From JAVDCA01 sp035764045 (GTDB lineage: Bacteria; Pseudomonadota; Alphaproteobacteria; Rhizobiales; Xanthobacteraceae), in the NCBI GenBank assembly GCA_035764045.1, contig DASTZX010000027.1:1-20601 (forward strand): a stretch of 20,601 nucleotides of DNA. Direction: 5' to 3'. Below the pieces are notes generated by a model. That model made no database searches. It saw only the letters and a list, made by a program, of their open reading frames with translations, and was not told the DNA's origin. Every line of letters starts with the position of its first letter. Position 1 is the first letter of the stretch. Below, in pieces: positions 1-6,602 of the stretch. A program made the position numbers and the translations under genes.

Positions 1-256
1 CGGTCTGTCCCTGCAGCGATATCAGGGCAGCCAGCGTGCCGGGTTCGAAAGCCGAGGCCACGCCAGACCAGATCGGAGACGTTGTCGAGCCCGATTGGTT
101 CGAGTCATCTGTGACGTTGGTCGCTTGATCCAGCGCCAGGAGGGGGTCGCTGCTTGTCGCCCCCGCGCCGCTGGCGCTGTTCTGCAGGAGTTGTTGCAGA
201 TAGGACAGCGCATTCGAGGATGCGCCGACAGACATGGAGCCGACAGACATGGACAT
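1..256 (-). CDS. Partial CDS, Ser/Gln-rich small protein (N-terminus only)
   Basis: An open frame on the minus strand begins at ATG 256 and stays open for 85 codons to the left edge, so the C-terminus is missing. AGGAG lies 9 nt before the ATG. The protein begins MSMSVGSMSVGASSNALSYL, followed by a run of Gln/Leu, then Ser/Thr/Gly/Asp-rich sequence, ending near GTLAALISLQGQT. No signal peptide or membrane segment is visible. The style (Ser-rich start, SYLQQLLQ helix, LISLQGQ) resembles small Rhizobiales proteins often annotated as EF-hand-containing or hypothetical, recalled from memory. No EF-hand loop is visible in the part present. ATG 250 and ATG 235 are alternative starts created by a 15-bp duplication. 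It is divergent from rpe. Function unknown. Confidence 0.7.
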   Translation of the reverse strand, partial: MSMSVGSMSVGASSNALSYLQQLLQNSASGAGATSSDPLLALDQATNVTDDSNQSGSTTSPIWSGVASAFEPGTLAALISLQGQT

Positions 257-316
257 GACACGGTACTCCTCAACGCGCCGCTTGCGGCGGCGGTCGTCGC
301 ACCCATCCGGTTGAAC

Positions 317-331
317 GCAAAAGGCGCGCCA
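317..331 (-). promoter_or_regulatory. Candidate sigma-54 (-24/-12) promoter
   Basis: Read on the minus strand, 331 to 317 is TGGCGCG-CCTT-TTGC, against the RpoN consensus TGGCACG-N4-TTGC. There is one mismatch, and the GG and GC dinucleotides have the required 10-nt separation. It lies about 60 nt upstream of the ATG of the left-edge gene, a normal leader length. The call is from motif match only, and no enhancer-binding site was identified. Confidence 0.35.
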
Positions 332-525
332 GATTCCCCGAAATGCAGAAGTCCGCGTCTGATCGATGGTTGTCCACAGGAGCACTGTTGTGCGATGGGC
401 CGATGGCGGCCGCACGGGGCAAATTTTGCCGGTCCGAATGAAGTTAACTGCCGGGCAATGACGGTTCCGCCGGCGCGTTGCCCCCCGGCGTACTCCGTGT
501 TACCCGAACGTCTTCGGAGACCTTA

Positions 526-1209
526 ATGCGTCCGCTGATCATCGCGCCGTCTATCCTCTCGGCCGATTTCGCCAGGCTCGGCGAGGAAGTTCGCGCAGTT
601 GAGGCCGCCGGTGCCGACTGGATCCATGTCGATGTCATGGACGGGCATTTCGTGCCCAACATCACGATCGGCCCCGACGTCGTGAAGGCGCTGCGCTCGC
701 ACAGCAAGAAGCCGTTCGACGTGCACCTGATGATCGCGCCATGCGATCCCTACATCGAAGCCTTCGCCAAGGCCGGGTCCGACATCATCACCGTCCATGT
801 CGAGTCGGGCCCGCATGTGCACCGCTCGCTCCAGGCGATCCGTGCGCTGGGCAAAAAGGCCGGCGTCACCCTCAATCCCGGCACGCCGGAGAGCACGATC
901 GAGCACGTGATCGATCTCGTCGATCTGATCCTCGTCATGTCGGTCAATCCCGGCTTCGGCGGCCAGACCTTCATTCCGGCGGCAGCCGAGAAGGTGGCGC
1001 GGCTGCGCGCGCTCGCCGGCGGCCGGCCGATCGACATCGAGGTCGACGGCGGGATCACGCCGGAGACCGCGCCGGTCGTCACGCGCGCCGGGGCCAATGT
1101 GCTGGTCGCCGGATCGGCCATCTTCAAGGGCGGCAAGGCGGAGAGCTACCGCGCCAACATCGCGGCGATCCGCAACTCCGCGGCGCTCGCACGCGGGGAA
1201 GCCGCGTAA
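526..1209 (+). CDS. rpe: Ribulose-phosphate 3-epimerase
   Basis: Cytosolic TIM-barrel enzyme (EC 5.1.3.1) interconverting D-ribulose 5-phosphate and D-xylulose 5-phosphate in the pentose phosphate pathway or Calvin cycle. The product is 227 aa, the usual family length, starting MRPLIIAPSILSADF. Visible active-site elements are H34 and D36 in HVDVMDGHFVPN, H67 in FDVHLMI, the phosphate-binding NPGFGGQ at 141-147, and D174 in EVDGG. The start at 526 is chosen because family members begin at this IAPSILSADF block and GGAGA lies 5 nt upstream. An in-frame ATG at 478 would add 16 residues with no family match. It is divergent from the left-edge gene, and no other pentose-phosphate gene adjoins it here. 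Confidence 0.96.
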   Translation: MRPLIIAPSILSADFARLGEEVRAVEAAGADWIHVDVMDGHFVPNITIGPDVVKALRSHSKKPFDVHLMIAPCDPYIEAFAKAGSDIITVHVESGPHVHRSLQAIRALGKKAGVTLNPGTPESTIEHVIDLVDLILVMSVNPGFGGQTFIPAAAEKVARLRALAGGRPIDIEVDGGITPETAPVVTRAGANVLVAGSAIFKGGKAESYRANIAAIRNSAALARGEAA

Positions 1210-1222
1210 GCACGCAGGCCAT

Positions 1223-1262
1223 GAACGGCGGTTTTTGACGGGGACGGCTCCGCGCGCCGTTC
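1223..1262. terminator. Inverted repeat downstream of rpe, possible terminator
   Basis: GAACGGCG (1223-1230) pairs perfectly with CGCCGTTC (1255-1262) across a 24-nt loop, 13 nt after the rpe stop. There is no U-tract, so an intrinsic terminator is uncertain. Confidence 0.25.
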
Positions 1263-1421
1263 GACGCGCTCGCCCCGCCCGAACCGGTCAATGGCTTCCT
1301 GCGCCGGTGCATTTCGGGCGGGTGATCGTCTGTCGCACCCTGCTTGTCAGCGGGTTCGCCCGCAGCGTACGCTCGACGCAACAATCATGACAACCGCGTG
1401 TGCCGCTTTCGGGAGAGCCCA

Positions 1422-2414
1422 ATGAAATCACTGCTGTCCATCCTGCTCACCACCGCTTGCCTGGCGCTGGGAGCGGCGCCGGCGGACGCGCAGGAGAAGT
1501 ACCCGACGCGGCCGATCAAGATCCTCGTGCCCTACGCCCCCGGCGGCGCGACCGACATCGTGGCGCGGGTGCTCGGCGACAGGCTGCGCGATTCCATCGG
1601 CGCGTCGATCGTGGTCGAGAACAAGCCGGGCGCCTACGGCATCCTCTGTCTCGAGACGATGGCGCGCTCCGCCCCCGACGGCTACACGCTGATGATCGGC
1701 AACGTGACGACGAACGCGATCACCCCGATCCTCTATCGCGACAAGCTGCACATCGATTATCTCAAGGACGTCGTGCCGGTGATGCGGCTGGTCGACATCC
1801 CGGAATTCCTGATCGTGACGACCAAGAACTTCCCGCCGAAGACGGTTCCAGAGTTCATCGACTACGCGAAGAAGAATCCCGGCAAGGTCAATTACGGCTC
1901 GGTCGGCGTCGGCAGCTATCCCGACTACGACATGATGCTGTTCGCCAAGCGCGCCGGCGACCTCAAGCTGCAGGGCATTCCCAACAAGGCGGGCGCCAGC
2001 GGCGTCATCCAGGACCTGCTGACCGGCAGCTCGCACGGCACGTTCCTCAACGTCGCGAGCACCGCCGGGCTGGTGAAGGACGGCCAGTTGCGGCCGCTCG
2101 CCCTCGTCAACCGCACCCGGCTGCCCGAATATCCCGACGTGCCGACCATGCAGGAGGTCGGGTTCGACGGCGTCGGCACGCTTGCCTGGCAGGCGCTGTT
2201 CGCCCCCGCCGGCACACCGAAGGAGGTGCTGGAAACTTTGCGCAAGGCGATGACCGACGCCATGCAGGCGCCGGCGGTCAGCGCCAACTTCGACAAGCAG
2301 CATTTCAACCGCGTGCCGACCGCCTCGCTCGACGCGGCGAAGACCTGGCTTGCCGACGAGATGGCGCACTGGAAGAAGATCACGCAGGACATCCCGATCG
2401 ACGTGCCGCAATGA
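1422..2414 (+). CDS. Bug/TctC-family tripartite tricarboxylate transporter substrate-binding protein
   Basis: Periplasmic solute receptor of the tripartite tricarboxylate transporter (TTT, Bug/TctC) family. The 330-aa precursor has a Sec signal peptide (MKSLLSILLTTACLALGAAP) with predicted cleavage after A23 (ADA|Q). The mature N-terminus YPTRPIKILVPYAPGGATDIVAR is the family hallmark, and further Bug blocks follow: VENKPGA, APDGYTLMIGN and VPTMQEVG. Start 1422 is supported by GGGAGAG about 5 nt upstream and by the signal peptide beginning there. No TctA/TctB membrane genes adjoin it, so it is an orphan receptor, which is common in organisms with expanded Bug repertoires. The ligand, probably a carboxylate, cannot be read from the sequence. 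It is convergent with the next gene across 27 nt. Confidence 0.92.
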   Translation: MKSLLSILLTTACLALGAAPADAQEKYPTRPIKILVPYAPGGATDIVARVLGDRLRDSIGASIVVENKPGAYGILCLETMARSAPDGYTLMIGNVTTNAITPILYRDKLHIDYLKDVVPVMRLVDIPEFLIVTTKNFPPKTVPEFIDYAKKNPGKVNYGSVGVGSYPDYDMMLFAKRAGDLKLQGIPNKAGASGVIQDLLTGSSHGTFLNVASTAGLVKDGQLRPLALVNRTRLPEYPDVPTMQEVGFDGVGTLAWQALFAPAGTPKEVLETLRKAMTDAMQAPAVSANFDKQHFNRVPTASLDAAKTWLADEMAHWKKITQDIPIDVPQ

Positions 2415-2441
2415 GCGCGAGCGGGCGCCGCAGCGGACGCG

Positions 2442-3617
2442 CTACTTCTTCGCCGCCGGCTTCATCGGATCCTTGACCGCCTCGAAGGTCTGGAATTCGA
2501 CGTTGTAGAGCTCGCCCTTCACCTTCTCGACCTTGCGCAGGTAGATATTCTGCACGATGTCGCGGGTCTCCGGATCGATCGCGATCATCCCGCGCGGGCT
2601 CTCCCATCGCAGTCCCTTCATCGCGGCGATGAGCGCATCGCCGTCGGTCGAGCCGCCGGTCTTCTTCAGGGCTTCGTAGATCGCGTGCATCCCGTCGTAG
2701 CCGCCGAGCGAGATGAAGTTCGGGCGGAAATGGTTTGCCGCCTCGAACGCGGCCACATAGGTCTTGTTCATGCCCGAGTCGTGCAGCGCCGAATAGTGAT
2801 GCGCCGTGATGATCCCGAGCATCTGATCGCCCAGCGTGTTGAGCTCGTCATCGTCCGTGAGGTCGCCCGGCCCGATGATCCGGATGCCGGATTTCGCGAG
2901 CCCCCGCTCGGCGAACTGCTTCGCGAAGATGCCGGCCTGGGTGCCGGGGAAATAGATGAAGGCCGTGTCGGGACCCGTGTCGCGGATGCGCTGCAGGAAC
3001 GGCGCGAAGTCTGGATTGGCGAGCGGGATGCGCATCGATTCGAGGATCTGCCCGCCGCCCGCCGTGAAGGCGTTGTTGAAGGCGGTCTCCGCCTCGATGC
3101 CGGGCGCCCAGTCGTTCACCAGCGTGACCACGCGCTTGGAGCCGTTCTTGGCCGCCCACTCGCCCATGATTCCGGACGACTGTCCGAGGGTGAAGCTCGT
3201 GCGCACCATGTAGGGCGAGCGGTCGACCGTGACAGACGCGCCGGAGACCATGACGACGGCCGCGACCTTCGCCTGCGTCAACAGCGGCGCGACCGCGAGC
3301 GCCGTCGGCGTGATGCCGGCGCCGATGACCGCGACCTTGTCGTTGACGATCATCTCCTGGACGATGCGCCGCGCATTGTCGGCGACCCCGCCGTCATCGC
3401 GCGCGATCAGCTCGATCTTCTTGCCCGCAACCGAGTTGCCGTGCTGCTGCATGTAGAGCCGCACCCCGGCGCTGATCTGGCGGCCCACGGCGTTGAAGCC
3501 GGCGCCGGTCATCGGAATGCTCAGGCCGATCCTGACCGTGTCCTGCGCGCCTGCGTGACCGGTGGCGAGCGGGACCAGCATGGCGGCAGCGGCGAGCGCG
3601 ATGAATGAGCTGCGCAT
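2442..3617 (-). CDS. Branched-chain amino acid-type ABC transporter substrate-binding protein
   Basis: Periplasmic binding protein of the Peripla_BP_6 / LivJ-like family, 391 aa. The signal peptide MRSSFIALAAAAMLVPLATG ends with AGA|QD (cleavage after residue 24). The mature protein opens TVRIGLSIPMTGAGFNAVGRQISAGVRLYM, a typical first lobe, and later shows GGVADNARRIVQEMI, VVTLVNDWAPGIE and GYDGMHAIYEALKKTGG blocks. The start is fixed by a strong GGAGGAGA 4 nt before ATG 3617. No permease or ATPase genes (LivHMGF) adjoin it, so it is an orphan receptor that must work with a transporter encoded elsewhere. The ligand may be an amino acid, an aromatic acid or another small organic acid and cannot be assigned. 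Confidence is high for the family and low for the substrate. Confidence 0.92.
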   Translation of the reverse strand: MRSSFIALAAAAMLVPLATGHAGAQDTVRIGLSIPMTGAGFNAVGRQISAGVRLYMQQHGNSVAGKKIELIARDDGGVADNARRIVQEMIVNDKVAVIGAGITPTALAVAPLLTQAKVAAVVMVSGASVTVDRSPYMVRTSFTLGQSSGIMGEWAAKNGSKRVVTLVNDWAPGIEAETAFNNAFTAGGGQILESMRIPLANPDFAPFLQRIRDTGPDTAFIYFPGTQAGIFAKQFAERGLAKSGIRIIGPGDLTDDDELNTLGDQMLGIITAHHYSALHDSGMNKTYVAAFEAANHFRPNFISLGGYDGMHAIYEALKKTGGSTDGDALIAAMKGLRWESPRGMIAIDPETRDIVQNIYLRKVEKVKGELYNVEFQTFEAVKDPMKPAAKK

Positions 3618-3761
3618 GATCTCTCCTCCCTGGCGGCAGGCGCCCGAAATTGCGGCCTTCTTGGTGCCGTCATGGGATGGGCGCAGCCGGCCACGAGCCT
3701 AGTACGGGTCGGCCGGCCGGAGAAGCCGCCGAGGGACATCGGCGGCCGGCCGCGCGTGCCG

Positions 3762-4254
3762 TCAGCCCTGGCGCAGCGCGGTCTCGAGGAGGTCGAGCGC
3801 CGTCGCCGTAAAGGCCTGCATATTGGCCGGCCGGTCGCTGCTGCCGGTCTCGAGCGTGACGGCGCGCTCGCGCGCGCCGACGACCGCGATGCAGCTATGG
3901 CCGGCCGCATCGCCGTAGCGATTGCCGGTCGGCCCGGCCGCCCCCGTCTCGGCCACGCCCCACGCGGCCGAATGGCGCTCCCGCACGGTGCGTGCGAGCA
4001 GCAGCGCATAAGGCTCGGTCGAGGCGCGCAGGCCGGCCATGGCGGAATCCGGGATGTCGAGCAGCGCGCGCCGCGCGGTCTGGGTGTAGATGACCGCACC
4101 GCCGGCGAAATAGGCGGAGGCGCCGCCGACGGCGAGCAGCGCCGCCGAGATCAGGCCCCCGGTCGAGGATTCGGCGACGGCGAGGGTCTCGCGCCGGGGG
4201 CTTGAGGAGCGCCGCGATCCGCTCCGCGCGCCCGATCAGGTCGTCGAATGCCAT
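3762..4254 (-). pseudogene. CinA C-terminal domain (nicotinamide-nucleotide amidase-like) gene with a one-base frameshift
   Basis: The minus strand opens at ATG 4254 with MAFDDLIGRAERIAALLK, then needs one base removed at the run of five G (4196-4200, plus strand) to continue PRRETLAVAESSTGGLISAA. The rest reads AYFAGGAVIYTQTARRALLDI, STEPYALLLARTVRERH, WGVAETGAAGPTGNRYGDAAG and NMQAFTATALDLLETAL to the stop at 3762. The repaired length is 163 aa, exactly that of stand-alone CinA/PncC amidase domains. The AESSTGGL and AETGAAGPTG blocks are the family's active-site signatures. PncC-type enzymes deamidate NMN to nicotinate mononucleotide in pyridine salvage. Upstream of the frameshift, the second frame has no ATG or GTG before a stop. 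A sequencing indel in the homopolymer is the simplest explanation, and true inactivation is possible. Confidence 0.82.
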
Positions 4255-4346
4255 CGCCCATCCCCTCCGCTCGATCGCCCCAATGCGATTGCCAAGCCCG
4301 TCCGGTATGATACAGCCCGGGACGCGTCACGTCCGCCGAGGCTTGC

Positions 4347-5663
4347 ATGATTCCGCGCTATACCCGCCCCGAAATGGCTGCGATCTGGGATCCGCAGACG
4401 CGCTTCCGCATCTGGTTCGAGATCGAGGCGCACGCGGCCGACGCCATGGCCGAGCTCGGCATCATCCCCAAGGACGCCGCCAAGGAGATCTGGGCCAAGG
4501 GCAAGAACGCCAAGTTCGATGTCGCGCGCATCGAGGAGATCGAACGCGAGGCCAAGCATGACGTGATCGCGTTCCTGACCCACCTGGCCGAGATCGTCGG
4601 ACCATCCGCCCGCTTCGTGCATCAGGGCATGACCTCCTCCGACGTGCTCGATACCTGCCTCAACGTCCAGCTCGTGCGGGCCGCCGATCTCCTGATCGCC
4701 GATGTCGACAAGGTTCTCGCGGCGCTCAAGCGCCGCGCCTTCGAGCACAAGCTCACGCCGACCATCGGCCGCTCGCATGGCATCCATGCCGAGCCCACCA
4801 CCTTCGGCCTCAAGCTCGCGTCGGCCCATGCGGAGTTCGCCCGCGCCCGCGCCCGTCTGGTGGCCGCCCGGGCGGAGGTCGCCACCTGCGCGATTTCGGG
4901 CGCCGTCGGCACCTTCGCGCAGGTCGACCCGCGGGTCGAGGCGCATGTCGCAAAGGCGATGGGATTGGCCGTCGAGCCGGTCTCGACCCAGGTGATCCCG
5001 CGCGATCGCCACGCGATGTATTTCGCGACGCTTGGCGTCGTCGCATCGTCGATGGAGCGGCTGGCGACCGAGATTCGCCACCTCCAGCGCACCGAGGTCC
5101 TAGAGGCCGAGGAGTTCTTCTCCGAAGGGCAGAAGGGCTCCTCGGCGATGCCGCACAAGCGCAACCCGGTACTGGCGGAGAACATCACCGGGCTCGCCCG
5201 CATGGTGCGCGCCTATGTGACGCCGGCGCTCGAGAACGTCGCCCTCTGGCACGAGCGCGACATCTCTCATTCCTCGGTCGAGCGCATGATCGGCCCGGAC
5301 GCGACCGTGACTCTCGATTTCGCGCTCAACCGTCTCGCCGGCCTGATCGACAAGCTGGTCGTCTATCCCGACAACATGCGCAAGAACCTCGACCGGCTGG
5401 GCGGGCTCGTGCATTCGCAGCGCGTGCTGATCGCGCTGACCCAGAAGGGCGCGAGCCGCGAGGACGCCTACCGCATGGTGCAGCGCAACGCCATGAAGGT
5501 GTGGGGCGGCGAGGCGGCGGATTTCCTGGCACTGCTCAAGGCCGATCCGGATGTGCGGCGCCACCTCAGCGAAGCCGAGCTCGCCGCGAATTTCGACCTC
5601 GCCCATCACCACAAGCACGTCGACACGATCTTTCAGCGGGTGTTCGGAGCATCGCGCGCATAG
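4347..5663 (+). CDS. purB: Adenylosuccinate lyase
   Basis: Cytosolic homotetrameric fumarase/aspartase-superfamily enzyme (EC 4.3.2.2). It splits SAICAR to AICAR plus fumarate and adenylosuccinate to AMP plus fumarate, steps in IMP and AMP synthesis. Product 438 aa, normal for the short bacterial type. It starts MIPRYTRPEMAAIWDPQTRF, the standard N-terminus. Conserved residues visible are H71 (AKHDVIAF), H92 (VHQGMTSSDV), H144 (GRSHGIHAEPTTFG) and the superfamily signature GSSAMPHKRNP at 264-274, which carries the catalytic serine loop. The divergent gap to the CinA-like gene is 92 nt and contains a good -10 (TATGAT, 4306-4311) without a clear -35. A hairpin follows the stop by 10 nt. Its substrate SAICAR is made by PurC, encoded at 14670-15467. 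Confidence 0.97.
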   Translation: MIPRYTRPEMAAIWDPQTRFRIWFEIEAHAADAMAELGIIPKDAAKEIWAKGKNAKFDVARIEEIEREAKHDVIAFLTHLAEIVGPSARFVHQGMTSSDVLDTCLNVQLVRAADLLIADVDKVLAALKRRAFEHKLTPTIGRSHGIHAEPTTFGLKLASAHAEFARARARLVAARAEVATCAISGAVGTFAQVDPRVEAHVAKAMGLAVEPVSTQVIPRDRHAMYFATLGVVASSMERLATEIRHLQRTEVLEAEEFFSEGQKGSSAMPHKRNPVLAENITGLARMVRAYVTPALENVALWHERDISHSSVERMIGPDATVTLDFALNRLAGLIDKLVVYPDNMRKNLDRLGGLVHSQRVLIALTQKGASREDAYRMVQRNAMKVWGGEAADFLALLKADPDVRRHLSEAELAANFDLAHHHKHVDTIFQRVFGASRA

Positions 5664-5673
5664 TGCCGCGAAC

Positions 5674-5710
5674 CCGAAGTTCGCACACAGCAAGGATGTG
5701 CGAACTTCGG
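5674..5710. repeat. Perfect 14-bp palindrome downstream of purB
   Basis: CCGAAGTTCGCACA (5674-5687) and its exact reverse complement (5697-5710) flank a 9-nt loop, beginning 10 nt after the purB stop. The stem would be very stable, but no U-run follows on either strand. It may end purB transcription or stabilise the mRNA 3' end. The left arm belongs to a 23-nt sequence that recurs at 13834-13856. Confidence 0.7.
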
Positions 5711-5917
5711 AATCGGGACACTGGCGGACACCGCTGGCCCGCCCAGGCATCGCGTGGCGCTGCTGCAGCGCGTGCCGCCCGTCGAGAGCCTCACCCGGTC
5801 TTTGTCGAGGTTATCCACAGGGACATGAGCCATCGACGCGCGGGCTGCCACGCTGGTGGTTTACGTCCACCACAAGAACGACCTAACGTCGCCCCAGCCT
5901 TTGAGGAGATTCGTCAC

Positions 5918-6523
5918 ATGGGCCGACTGGTACGCATGCCTGTGCGGGCATCGAGTGAGCGTGCGGCCGGCGGAGCAGCCCCTGAGGCGGTCAGAAACGA
6001 CGATTACCTGCTGCGCATTGCCAAATATGTTCCTGCCGAGGTGCTCGCCTTCTCGGTACTGATCAACGCCATTCTCGATCAGGCGCTGCGCAATGGCGGC
6101 AAGGACGCGCTGATGGCGGGAACGCCGGTGATGGCGATCGCGGCCGCCGCGCTCGTCATCGGAACGCTGATGGCGCCGTTCTACGTGTGGTACGTGCACG
6201 AGGAGGGCGACGCCTGGATCACCAACGCCTTCGTCTCCTTCCTGGCATTTCCCTTCTGGTCCTATGCGATGGGCGCAGTCGCCTTCACCGACCTTCGCGA
6301 CGGCAATCTTGCCGCCATCCTGCTCGCGTCCTTCACGGTGGCGAGCGGCCTGATCAAGCCGCTGGGAGTCGCGCGCGAGCCCGTGCAGGCGATCAAAGCA
6401 CCACCGGACAGAGAGGACGATGACGACGAGCCGGCCGCGCGGCCCGTGCCCGCTCCCGTTGCGTCTCCGACCGGCCCGAGGCTCGTGGACCTGTCCACCG
6501 CAATCAGCATGCCGGGACCGTAG
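5918..6523 (+). CDS. Predicted four-segment inner-membrane protein, function unknown
   Basis: 201-aa protein chosen to start at ATG 5918 because GAGGAG lies 9 nt upstream. Four hydrophobic segments are seen at about residues 38-55, 69-93, 101-123 and 128-147. A polar N-terminus precedes the block YLLRIAKYVPAEVLAF. The 'KYVPAEV' motif at the entry to the first segment recurs in uncharacterised bacterial membrane proteins I have seen, but I cannot name a family. The tail after residue 155 is Pro-rich and strongly acidic (DREDDDDEP at 164-172) and is probably cytosolic and disordered. It is convergent with the SH3b gene, with a shared hairpin in the 79-nt gap. There is no catalytic motif and no operon partner, so no function is proposed. 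Confidence 0.8.
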   Translation: MGRLVRMPVRASSERAAGGAAPEAVRNDDYLLRIAKYVPAEVLAFSVLINAILDQALRNGGKDALMAGTPVMAIAAAALVIGTLMAPFYVWYVHEEGDAWITNAFVSFLAFPFWSYAMGAVAFTDLRDGNLAAILLASFTVASGLIKPLGVAREPVQAIKAPPDREDDDDEPAARPVPAPVASPTGPRLVDLSTAISMPGP

Positions 6524-6540
6524 TCCCGCGCGACTGAAAG

Positions 6541-6580
6541 CAAAGAAAAAGCCGGCGCCCGCCGCAGCGGCCGCCGGCTT
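6541..6580 (-). terminator. Rho-independent terminator of the SH3b gene (possibly bidirectional)
   Basis: AAGCCGGCG (6549-6557) pairs with CGCCGGCTT (6572-6580), with further pairing inside. On the minus strand the stem is followed by a T-rich run (rc of 6541-6550, TTTTTCTTTG), so it fits termination of the gene ending at 6603. Confidence 0.75.
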
Positions 6581-6602
6581 CGTCATCTCAAGAGCGCGTC
6601 AA

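Noticed and set aside
4190..4205. Programmed +1 frameshift in the CinA-like gene
   Set aside because: No stimulatory structure or stop-codon context was seen, and a homopolymer indel explains the break more simply; kept only as a remote option.
5811..5819. Replication origin suggested by a DnaA box
   Set aside because: Only one perfect box, no cluster, no AT-rich unwinding region and no origin-linked genes nearby.
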